Shown one piece after another: positions 9,001 through 16,717 of a stretch of 64,000 nucleotides of DNA. The stretch spans positions 62,001 to 126,000 of the forward strand of contig NZ_QNRE01000013.1 in assembly GCF_003315035.1 (NCBI RefSeq), in the 5' to 3' direction. A program made the position numbers and the translations under genes. The stretch's first letter is position 1, and the number at the start of each line of letters is the position of its first letter. The stretch is from Nocardia puris. Lineage in GTDB: Bacteria > Actinomycetota > Actinomycetes > Mycobacteriales > Mycobacteriaceae. Below the pieces are notes generated by a model. It was not told where the DNA came from, made no database searches, and saw nothing but the letters and a program-made list of their open reading frames with translations.

Positions 9001-9743
9001 GCACGCTGCACGGCAGGCACGCCCTGGTCACCGGCGGCGGCAGCGGGATCGGCGCGGCGTGCGCGAAGGCGCTGGCCGAGCGCGGCGCGAAGGTCACGGT
9101 CGCCGATATCGACGCCGACCGCGCCCACGAGGTCGCCACCGCCCTCGGCGGCACCGCGTGGGCCGTCGACCTGCTGGCCACCGACGCTCTCGAGGACCTG
9201 GCCCTCGATGTCGACATCCTGGTCAATAACGCGGGCGTCCAGCACATCGACCCGATCCCCGAATTCGATCCCGCGCGGTTCCGCGCGCTGCTGGCCCTGA
9301 TGGTCGAAGCACCGTTCCTGCTGATCCGCGCGGCGCTACCGCACATGTACGCCAACGGTTTCGGCCGGATCATCAATATCTCCTCGGTGCACGGCCTGCG
9401 CGCCTCGCCCTACAAAGCCGCCTATGTGACCGCCAAGCACGGCCTGGAGGGGCTGTCGAAGGTGACCGCGCTGGAGGGCGGCCCGCACGGCGTGACGAGC
9501 AACTGCGTCAATCCCGGCTACGTGCGGACACCGTTGGTGGACAAGCAGATCGCCGATCAGGCCCGCACCCGCGGCATCGCCGAGAGCGAGGTCGTGGAGC
9601 GAATCCTGTTGACCGAGAGCGCGATCAAGCGCCTGGTGGAACCGGGGGAGGTCGCCGCGCTCACGGCGTGGCTGGCGGGGCCGGACGCCGGGATGGTCAC
9701 CGGCGCGTCGTACACGATGGACGGCGGGTGGAGCGCCCGCTGA
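8997..9743 (+). CDS. 3-hydroxybutyrate dehydrogenase (SDR family)
   Basis: A 248-residue classical short-chain dehydrogenase. It has the NAD-binding TGGGSGIG motif at residues about 12-19, NNAG, the catalytic Ser in NISSVHG and the YVTAK Tyr-Lys pair. The sequences around RALLALMVEAPFLLIRAALPHMY and CVNPGYVRTPLVDKQI are typical of D-3-hydroxybutyrate dehydrogenases, which oxidise 3-hydroxybutyrate to acetoacetate. The ATG overlaps the permease stop (ATGA). The neighbouring acetoacetyl-CoA synthetase would consume the product. Confidence 0.9.
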   Translation: MSTLHGRHALVTGGGSGIGAACAKALAERGAKVTVADIDADRAHEVATALGGTAWAVDLLATDALEDLALDVDILVNNAGVQHIDPIPEFDPARFRALLALMVEAPFLLIRAALPHMYANGFGRIINISSVHGLRASPYKAAYVTAKHGLEGLSKVTALEGGPHGVTSNCVNPGYVRTPLVDKQIADQARTRGIAESEVVERILLTESAIKRLVEPGEVAALTAWLAGPDAGMVTGASYTMDGGWSAR

Positions 9744-9775
9744 GGCGCCGCCCGGGAAACTCAGGAGGAACACCG

Positions 9776-11719
9776 ATGCGACCGCAGTGGACGCCGTCCG
9801 ACCGCGACCTCACCGAGGCGACGATCACCGACTTCGCGCGATTCGCCGAGCGCCGCAACGACATCGAGGCTCCCGACTATGCCGCGCTGTGGCGCTGGTC
9901 GGTGGACGATCCGACCGGATTCTGGCGCACGCTGTGGGAGTACTTCGAGCTCGGCGACATCGCCGGCGAGGTCCTCGCCGATCCCGCCATGCCGGGCGCG
10001 CGGTGGTTCCCGGGCACCCGGGTGAACTACGTCGACCGAGTCGTGCGACAGGCCCGCACCGATCGGCCCGCACTCATCGCACTCCGCGTGGACGCCCCCG
10101 CGCAGGAGATTACATGGGACGAACTTCTCAGTGCGACAGCTTCTTTCGCACACACCCTGCGATCGCAGGGTGTGCGCCCCGGCGACCGTGTGGTCGGCTA
10201 CCTGCCGAACATTCCGGAGGCCGTCATCGCCTTCCTCGGCACGGCGGCGGTCGGCGCGGTGTGGAGCGCGTGCGGGCAGGACTATTCGGCGAAGGCGGCA
10301 CTGGACCGGCTGGGTCAGCTGGAGCCGGTGGTGCTGGTGACCGCCGACGGATACCGCTTCGGCGGCAAGGTGTTCGACAAGCGGGCCGATATCGCCGCCC
10401 TGCGCGACGGGCTGACCTCGGTGCACACCACGGTGGCGATCACCCGGCTGGGCAACCGGATTCCGAACTCCGTGCCCTTCGCGGAGGCCACAGCGGGCTC
10501 GCCGGGACGGGCCGTCGTCACCGAACCGCTCGCCTTCGACCACCCGCTGTGGATCGTGTTCTCCTCCGGCACCACCGGCCTGCCGAAGGGTATCGTCCAC
10601 GGCCACGGCGGCGTTCTCGTCGAACACGTGAAAGCCGTTGCCCTGCAATCCGATATCGGACCGGACGACACCTTCCTCTGGTACACCAGCCCCAGCTGGA
10701 TGATGTGGAACTTCCAGGTGGCCGGCCTGCTCGCCGGGGCGACCATCGTCACCTACGACGGCAGCCCCACCCATCCGGCGCCGGATTCGTTGTGGCGGAT
10801 CGCCGCCGAACACCGCGTCACCGTGCTCGGCACCAGTCCCGGCTACGTGCTGGCCTGCCTCAAGGCGGACGCCGAACCCGGTCGCGACCACGACCTTTCG
10901 GCGCTGCGGCAGATCGGCATCACCGGCTCCGCGCTGCCGCCGAGTTCGGCACTCTGGTTGCGCGACAAGGTCGGCGAGCACATTCCGGTGAACTCGATCA
11001 GCGGTGGCACCGATGTGGTGTCGGCCTTCGCGGGTGGCGTCCGCACGGTGCCGGTATGGCCGGGCGAACTCTCCGCGCCCTACCTCGGCGTCGCGCTCGA
11101 CGCCTACGACAGTACGGGTGAGCCGGTGCGCGGCGAGGTCGGCGAACTCGTGGTCACCGCGCCGATGCCGTCCATGCCGGTCCAGTTCTGGGACGATCCG
11201 GACGGAAAGCGTTATCACGACGCGTATTTCGACACCTATCCCGGCGTGTGGCGGCACGGTGACTGGATCACGATCACCGATCACGGCAGCATCGTCGTGC
11301 ACGGACGCTCCGACTCCACCCTCAACCGCCACGGCATCCGCATGGGCAGCGCCGACATCTACCAGGCTGTCGAACGCCTGCCCGAGGTGGCCGAAGCGCT
11401 GGTCATCGGCGTCGAACAGCCCGGCGGCGGCTACTGGATGCCGCTGTTCGTGGTGCTCGCCCCCGACAGCACCCTCGACGAGGAGCTGACCACCCGGATC
11501 AAGGAGGTCATCCGCGCCGAGGCCTCCCCGAGGCACGTCCCGGACGAAATCCTCGTCGCACCCGCCATTCCGCACACCCGCACCGGCAAGAAGCTCGAAG
11601 TGCCGATCAAGAAGTTGTTCCAGGGCGCCGATCCGGCCCGGGTGGTGGAACGCAGCGCGGTGGACGAGCCCGCCCTGCTCGACTGGTACGCCCGGATCCG
11701 GCCGCCCGCGCTCCGATAG
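9776..11719 (+). CDS. Acetoacetyl-CoA synthetase
   Basis: A 647-residue adenylate-forming enzyme of the acetoacetate:CoA ligase family. The phosphate-binding loop FSSGTTGLPKGIVHGHGG is near residue 260, and the C-terminal catalytic-Lys region HTRTGKKLEVPIKKL is characteristic of AACS. Length agrees with the family (about 650). The ATG at 9776 has a strong AGGAGG (9763-9768) eight bases upstream. It activates acetoacetate from the preceding dehydrogenase to acetoacetyl-CoA, completing uptake and breakdown of 3-hydroxybutyrate. It is the last gene of the operon and is convergent with the PadR gene. Confidence 0.93.
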   Translation: MRPQWTPSDRDLTEATITDFARFAERRNDIEAPDYAALWRWSVDDPTGFWRTLWEYFELGDIAGEVLADPAMPGARWFPGTRVNYVDRVVRQARTDRPALIALRVDAPAQEITWDELLSATASFAHTLRSQGVRPGDRVVGYLPNIPEAVIAFLGTAAVGAVWSACGQDYSAKAALDRLGQLEPVVLVTADGYRFGGKVFDKRADIAALRDGLTSVHTTVAITRLGNRIPNSVPFAEATAGSPGRAVVTEPLAFDHPLWIVFSSGTTGLPKGIVHGHGGVLVEHVKAVALQSDIGPDDTFLWYTSPSWMMWNFQVAGLLAGATIVTYDGSPTHPAPDSLWRIAAEHRVTVLGTSPGYVLACLKADAEPGRDHDLSALRQIGITGSALPPSSALWLRDKVGEHIPVNSISGGTDVVSAFAGGVRTVPVWPGELSAPYLGVALDAYDSTGEPVRGEVGELVVTAPMPSMPVQFWDDPDGKRYHDAYFDTYPGVWRHGDWITITDHGSIVVHGRSDSTLNRHGIRMGSADIYQAVERLPEVAEALVIGVEQPGGGYWMPLFVVLAPDSTLDEELTTRIKEVIRAEASPRHVPDEILVAPAIPHTRTGKKLEVPIKKLFQGADPARVVERSAVDEPALLDWYARIRPPALR

Positions 11720-11728
11720 CCCTGCGGC

Positions 11729-12286
11729 TCAGCGCGATTCGCTCGGGGCCGGGATCGAGTCCAGGGTCTCGAGCACTTCGCGGCACCAGTCGGCCCAGCT
11801 CCGCTCCATCGACAGCCCGGCCTTCAACACCATGTGCCGCAGCGCGTCGCCGCCGTCGGCCGGCGCCGCGAAATCGCGGTCCTCGATCTCGCGGTAGAGC
11901 GCGTAGGTCCGCTCGTGCACGTCCAAGTGGTGTTCGACGGCGGCACGGACGCTTTCGTAATCGCCCGTCGCGGCGGCCGCCCGCAACCGCACGATCAAAC
12001 CGTCGCGCAGGCGCGACGGATCGTCGGTCTCGCTCACCCAGTCGCGCAGGGCCTCGGCGCCCGCGGGGGTGATCGCGAAGATCTTCGGCTGCCCGCGGCC
12101 GGGCGCTTCCGGCTGCGGGACCTCGGTGACCAGCCCGCCGGTCTTGAGCCGGTCGAGCTCCCGGTAGATCTGCTGGTGGGTGGCGGGCCAGAAGTACCCG
12201 AACGCGCGGTCGAAGCGGCGAGCCAGCTCGATACCGGTCGATTCACGCTCGGTCAACGCGGTCAGGATCGCGAACTGGAGGGCCAC
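11729..12286 (-). CDS. PadR-family transcriptional regulator
   Basis: A protein of about 185 residues with an N-terminal PadR winged helix (FAILTALTERESTGIELARRF, ATHQQIYRELDRLKTGGLV) and a C-terminal Vir_C-like helical dimerisation part. I prefer the GTG at 12284-12286, which starts right at the conserved domain; an ATG at 12338-12340 is possible but would lie inside the operator palindrome. It is divergent from the nitronate monooxygenase gene and probably represses it and itself. Confidence 0.9.
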   Translation of the reverse strand: MALQFAILTALTERESTGIELARRFDRAFGYFWPATHQQIYRELDRLKTGGLVTEVPQPEAPGRGQPKIFAITPAGAEALRDWVSETDDPSRLRDGLIVRLRAAAATGDYESVRAAVEHHLDVHERTYALYREIEDRDFAAPADGGDALRHMVLKAGLSMERSWADWCREVLETLDSIPAPSESR

Positions 12287-12338
12287 CCGCCCATCGTAAA
12301 GGGGTGCGCGGGGCGCTCCGGGTGACGGCCGCCACATC

Positions 12339-12360
12339 ATTGTGCAACTAGTTGCACAAT
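12339..12360. promoter_or_regulatory. Perfect 22-bp palindrome, probable PadR operator
   Basis: Half-site ATTGTGCAACT followed by its exact complement gives a 22-bp palindrome centred on CTAG. It lies in the divergent promoter between the PadR gene and nitronate monooxygenase. This AT-rich symmetric element in very GC-rich DNA is the obvious binding site for the adjacent regulator. Confidence 0.82.
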
Positions 12361-12425
12361 GGGTGCGCGCGCCCTACCGTCGAGGGAGCGCGCTGCCTCC
12401 CACCACGACTTTCGAAGGACATCCC

Positions 12426-13415
12426 ATGGCCCTCCCCGCCGTCCTGTCCGACCGGCTCGCCCTGCCCGTCGTCGGCTCGCCCCTGTTCATCGCCTCGGGC
12501 CCCGAACTCGTCATCGCCCAGTGCCAGGCCGGGATCGTCGGCTCCTTCCCGGCGCTCAACGCCCGCCCCGCCGCCCTGCTCACCGACTGGCTGGACCGCA
12601 TCACCGAGGAGAACGCGGCCTACGCCGCCGCGCATCCCGAGGCCGTCGTCGCGCCGTTCGCCGTCAACCAGATCGTCCACCGCAGCAACGACCGCCTCGA
12701 CCACGACATGGCCGTGATCGTCGAGCACCGGGTCCCGATCGTGATCACCTCCCTCGGCGCGCGCCCCGAGATCAACGACGCCGTGCACTCCTACGGCGGC
12801 ATCGTGCTGCACGACGTGATCAGCGACGAGTTCGCGCGCAAGGCCGTGGCGAAGGGGGCCGACGGGCTGATCGCCGTCGCCGCGGGCGCGGGCGGGCACG
12901 CCGGCACCCAGTCGCCGTTCGCGCTGGTCCAGGAGATTCGCGAATGGTTCGACGGGCCGCTGCTGCTCTCGGGCGCCATCGCGCACGGCCGCTCCATCCT
13001 CGCCGCCCAGGCCGCGGGCGCCGACCTCGCCTACATCGGTTCGGCCTTCCTCTCCACCGCCGAGGCCAACACCGTCGACGGCTACAAGCGGATGATCGTC
13101 GACTCCACCGCCAAGGACATCGTCTACAGCAACCTGTTCACCGGCGTGCACGGCAACTACCTGCGCGGCAGCATCCTCGCCGCCGGTCTCGACCCCGACG
13201 CGCTGCCGGTCTCCGACCCGTCGGCCATGAACTTCGGCTCCGGCGGCAACACCGATGCCAAGGCGTGGAAGGACATCTGGGGCGCGGGCCAGGGCGTCGG
13301 CGCGATCAAGGCGAACGGCACGGTCGCCGAACTCGTCGCCACCCTCACCGAACAGTACGACGAGGCGGCCCGCGCGCTCACCGGCAAGCTCGGACGCGTC
13401 ACCCAGGCCGCCTGA
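12426..13415 (+). CDS. Nitronate monooxygenase (2-nitropropane dioxygenase-like, FMN)
   Basis: A 329-residue TIM-barrel flavoprotein that oxidises alkyl nitronates. It carries the family motif AAGAGGHAGTQSPFAL near residue 160, where the His is the conserved catalytic residue, and the phosphate/FMN-binding GAIAHGRSILAAQAAGADLAYIGSAFL. The ATG at 12426 follows a GAAGGAC ribosome-binding site; upstream codons are not family-like. It is transcribed away from the PadR gene across a perfect palindrome, so expression is probably relieved by a small inducer. Confidence 0.92.
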   Translation: MALPAVLSDRLALPVVGSPLFIASGPELVIAQCQAGIVGSFPALNARPAALLTDWLDRITEENAAYAAAHPEAVVAPFAVNQIVHRSNDRLDHDMAVIVEHRVPIVITSLGARPEINDAVHSYGGIVLHDVISDEFARKAVAKGADGLIAVAAGAGGHAGTQSPFALVQEIREWFDGPLLLSGAIAHGRSILAAQAAGADLAYIGSAFLSTAEANTVDGYKRMIVDSTAKDIVYSNLFTGVHGNYLRGSILAAGLDPDALPVSDPSAMNFGSGGNTDAKAWKDIWGAGQGVGAIKANGTVAELVATLTEQYDEAARALTGKLGRVTQAA

Positions 13416-13702
13416 TCGGGCCGACCGTGCTCGGCTCGCCCAGCACCGGCCGAGCCCGGTTCGTCGGCCGCGCTCGACAGCCCGCGCTGGGCGAGCGCGC
13501 CGACACACGGTCTCCCGGAGGGCGGGTTCCGGTTCGGTGCGGACGAAACCGGGCGGGTTCGCCGATTCTCGGAGGTGGTGGGCGTGGAACTCGCGTTGGC
13601 ACTGGGTTGAATACCAGGTGTGGGATGTGGGTTCGGCTGCTGGTTGCACTGCCCCGAGACCTTGGTCGAGATGGTCCAACTCGACCTGATTGGTCCGTAC
13701 CG

Positions 13703-13972
13703 CTAGGGGATTTGCCGGCCCGGCGGACGGGTGCCACCCGCTGCTGTGGCGAGATGAGTGTTGATGCGGTTGAGCAGGTTGAACAGCTGCGCGCGTTCGT
13801 CGTGGTCGAGCGGCGTCATGATGTGTTTGTTGACGCCGTCGAGGACACGGTCGAACTCGGCGAGGCGGCGCTCGCCGTGCTCGGTGATGGTGATGACGTT
13901 GCGACGCTTGTCAGCGGGGTCGGGCGCGCGGCGAACCCACCCGCCGTCTTCGAGGTCGTTGCGAGGAGACTC
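13703..13972 (-). pseudogene. MarR-family regulator remnant (C-terminal part only)
   Basis: Reading the minus strand from a TGA at 13973-13975 to the TAG at 13703-13705 gives about 89 codons with a clear MarR signature: RNDLEDGGWVRRAPDPADKR, then RRNVITITEHG and a C-terminal dimerisation helix. There is no start codon and the N-terminal half (first HTH helices) is missing. The upstream truncation point coincides with the start of the oppositely oriented NTF2-like gene at 13975. Decayed gene; the family call is firm but function is lost. Confidence 0.72.
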
Positions 13973-13974
13973 TC

Positions 13975-14427
13975 ATGACCAGCATCGATGCGTTGATCCG
14001 CAGCCTCGCCGACCGCGCTGAATTGACCGAGCTCATCGCCCGCCACAGCCTGTGGGTCGACGAGGGATACGCCGACACCGGCCAGCTTCTCACCGAGATG
14101 TCGTGGTCACCTCCTTCCGCGGGGAGGCGCACGGTATCGAGGCGCTCACCGCCCTCGCGCGCAAGGGGCATGACGCGTACGCCCGCACTCTGCGCAGCAA
14201 GTGCAACCTCGTCATCGAGATCGACGGCGACACCGCGACGGTGCGGGCGCACGACGTCGCCGTCTACGTCCTCGACGACAAGACCGAGGCCCTCGCGGCC
14301 GCGATCCACCGCTACCGAGCACGCCGCAGCGCCAGCGGCTGGCGTTTCGACCGACTCGACGTGTCACCGGTGGCGCGGACCGAAGCGCTGGCTCGGGCTC
14401 TGAAGGCCGATCGGAATCGAATAAGGT
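13975..14427 (+). pseudogene. SnoaL/NTF2-like protein gene with a frameshift
   Basis: The ATG at 13975 opens a SnoaL-like protein (MTSIDALIRSLADRAELTEL) that runs in one frame to about 14097. The homologous continuation (DVVVTSFRGEAHGIEALTAL) then appears in another frame. One missing base between GAG and ATG near 14097-14098 (GAG-GAT expected) would restore it. The shifted frame has no stop of its own and runs on into the next NTF2-like gene through an Arg/His-rich stretch that is not protein-like. Either a decayed gene with a deletion junction near 14420 or a base-call error plus fusion. Confidence 0.65.
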
Positions 14428-14561
14428 ATGCACCGAATGCTCCGGGCCGCAGCAACCTGCGCCGTCGCCCTCACTCTCGCCCTCACCGTCACCGCCTGCG
14501 GCACCGACCCACGGCCTCACCCGAGGGCCGCACCTCCACCACGACAACGAAAGAGGACGCC
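14428..14561 (+). pseudogene. Lipoprotein signal peptide fragment
   Basis: An ATG at 14428 encodes a textbook lipoprotein leader (MHRMLRAAATCAVALTLALT, then VTAC as lipobox). After about 28 codons the protein-like sequence jumps frame: the +2 frame reads PTASPEGRTSTTTTKEDA and runs in-frame into the NTF2-like gene at 14562. One missing base near 14508 would give a secreted NTF2-like lipoprotein. Without the correction, the leader belongs to no intact gene. Confidence 0.5.
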
Positions 14562-14972
14562 ATGTCCACCGCTGCTTCGACCGCAGACCGCCTCGAGATC
14601 GCCGACCTGTTCACCCGCTTGGCCCGTCTGCTCGACGAGCGGCGGTGGGACGATGTCGGCACTGTCTTCGCCGACGATGTGAAGGTCGACTCACCCCGAA
14701 TTCAAGTCCGCGGTATCGACAAGGTCGTCGACTTCATGCGACAGGCCGAGGTCGACGGGGAACACACCCAGCACACGACCACCGACCTACTGGTGAACGT
14801 GAACGGCGACCATGCCGCTGCCTCGTCGAACTCGATCGTGTACTACTACCGCGACGGCCAGCCGCCCCACCAGACAGGCGGTCTCCGGCAGACCTGCACC
14901 GCAGTACGGACTTCGGCGGGCTGGCGACTCAGCGAGATCCGGATTACGCCTGCCTGGATCCGCAAGGAATGA
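14562..14972 (+). CDS. SnoaL/NTF2-like domain protein
   Basis: A 136-residue protein of the nuclear-transport-factor-2 superfamily, a small alpha+beta cone fold that can be an enzyme (cyclase, isomerase, dehydratase) or a binding domain. It starts with an N-terminal helix RLEIADLFTRLARLLDERRW followed by FADDVKV and ends GWRLSEIRITPAWI. The ATG at 14562 has AGAGGA eight bases upstream, so an independent cytoplasmic start is plausible. A secreted form translated from 14428 would need a frame correction. Substrate unknown. Confidence 0.75.
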   Translation: MSTAASTADRLEIADLFTRLARLLDERRWDDVGTVFADDVKVDSPRIQVRGIDKVVDFMRQAEVDGEHTQHTTTDLLVNVNGDHAAASSNSIVYYYRDGQPPHQTGGLRQTCTAVRTSAGWRLSEIRITPAWIRKE

Positions 14973-15271
14973 TGCCTGCTTCTCAACTGCGAGCATGCCA
15001 ACCGACCCCGACGCCCGGCGGCGGCGATAGCAACTGGTGAAATCCGATAGTTACCAGCCAAATCAAGGCGTACTCGAAACTGCCGGATTTGCACAGGCTG
15101 ACATGAGGCGATACCAACTCGACCTGGATCACGCTCTCAGGGAACCTGCACGTACTCCAGCAATTTCGATTCCGCGCCATTCCGTCCGGCGGGCCGGAAC
15201 TCGCTGCAATCACAGGACCGGCTCGACCGCAGCCGCCCGACCGGCGACGGACTCCGTCAGACTGGTGGGCG

Positions 15272-16516
15272 ATGACAGGCACAACGAAGACCGACCGGCC
15301 GAAGCGCACGCGGCCCACCAATCGGCGGGCGACGATCCTGACCGCCGCGGCCGAGGCGTTCGCCCGGTCCGGCTATCACGAGACGTCGATGGCCGATATC
15401 GCCGCCGCGGTGGGCATCTCGTCGGCCGCGCTCTACCGGCACTTCCGCAACAAACAGGATCTGCTCGGCCAGTGCCTGCTGAGCGGGCTCGACGCCACCA
15501 TCGCCCGGCTCGACAGCGCGGCGGCCGACGACCCCGGGGGCGAGCGAGTACTGACCGAACTCGTCGCGATGGCGCTGGAGCTGCGCGGGCTGCCGAAGCT
15601 GTGGCAGCTGGAGTTCCGCAACGTGTCCGCGCGGGACCGCCGGGCGGTGCTGGTGCGGGCCGCGCGCTTGACCGGCTATCTGCGCGAAGTCATCCGCCTG
15701 CGCCGACCGGACGTCGCCGAGCCCGAGGTGGAACTGCTGAGCTGGTGCGCGCTGTCGGTCGCCGTCAGCCCCTCCTACCACGGCGTCGACCTACCCGCCG
15801 CCACCTTCACGGCGGTCCTGAACGGCGCGGTACTGGAGGTGATCACCGCGGACCTGCCCGCGGGCGGGCACATCGCGCGCGCGACCGGCCCGAGTCCCGT
15901 CGCCGCCGGCCCCGCGGAGCTGGAGAGCTTCACTCGCTCGGAACGGATCATCGGTGCGGCCGCCCGCCTGTTCAACACCCGGGGGTACGCCGCGGTCGGC
16001 ATCGAGGACATCGGCGCGGCCGCCGGGGTCAGCGGGCCCGCGCTCTACCACCACTTCGCGGGGAAGGCGGAGGTGCTGAACGAGATCATCGAACGCACCG
16101 ACCAATGGATTCGCCTGTACACCTCCCGTGCGCTGGCGGAGGGCCGCGACGCCGCGCACTCGATGCGCCTGCTGCTGCGGTCCTACGTCCGCTTCGCGAT
16201 GGACCACCCGGACCTGCTCGGCACCACCGTCAGCGAGGCGGGCCACCTTCCGGCGCCCGAAGCCAGCCGGTTCCGCCGCACCCACCGCGACGGCGTGCTG
16301 AACTGGGCGCGGCTGTTGCAGACCGCCCGCCCGGAGCTGTCGTTGCCGACCGCGCGGGTGTTGATCCAGGCGATGTCGACCGTGGTCATCGACACGGTGC
16401 GCAATCCGCGCGCCACCCGCCGCGAAGATCTGCTCGACGCGCTGGTCTCGGTGGGCGACCGCATCGCGTTCTCCGCGCCCCGCTCGCACGGACAGCCGGT
16501 GGCGATAACCGTTTAG
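15272..16516 (+). CDS. TetR-family regulator with two DNA-binding domains
   Basis: A 414-residue protein, twice the usual TetR length, because it has two TetR HTH domains. The first is at residues about 20-70 (ILTAAAEAFARSGYHETSMA, GISSAALYRHFRNKQDLL). The second is at about 215-265 (IIGAAARLFNTRGYAAVGIE, GVSGPALYHHFAGKAEVL). Each is followed by a helical core. It sits 200 bp upstream of and co-directional with the fadE5-type acyl-CoA dehydrogenase, suggesting control of lipid metabolism; no ligand is evident. The ATG at 15272 directly precedes a basic tail before the first HTH. Confidence 0.88.
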   Translation: MTGTTKTDRPKRTRPTNRRATILTAAAEAFARSGYHETSMADIAAAVGISSAALYRHFRNKQDLLGQCLLSGLDATIARLDSAAADDPGGERVLTELVAMALELRGLPKLWQLEFRNVSARDRRAVLVRAARLTGYLREVIRLRRPDVAEPEVELLSWCALSVAVSPSYHGVDLPAATFTAVLNGAVLEVITADLPAGGHIARATGPSPVAAGPAELESFTRSERIIGAAARLFNTRGYAAVGIEDIGAAAGVSGPALYHHFAGKAEVLNEIIERTDQWIRLYTSRALAEGRDAAHSMRLLLRSYVRFAMDHPDLLGTTVSEAGHLPAPEASRFRRTHRDGVLNWARLLQTARPELSLPTARVLIQAMSTVVIDTVRNPRATRREDLLDALVSVGDRIAFSAPRSHGQPVAITV

Positions 16517-16717
16517 CGCTCGTTAACTTGCGCCCGAAAATAGAGTGAATAGTGCGGCAGTTCGCACGATCGGTAATGCAGATCACTTAGTAGCCGATAA
16601 CTTACGGTTGCGACACCCGGCGCGCGTCCGACAGACTGTGCGCACCGGGGCACACCTCCGCGCCCCGGGTTCACCCCGCCCGTGCCATCGGGCGATTCGT
16701 CGGGAAGGGCAGCGCCG

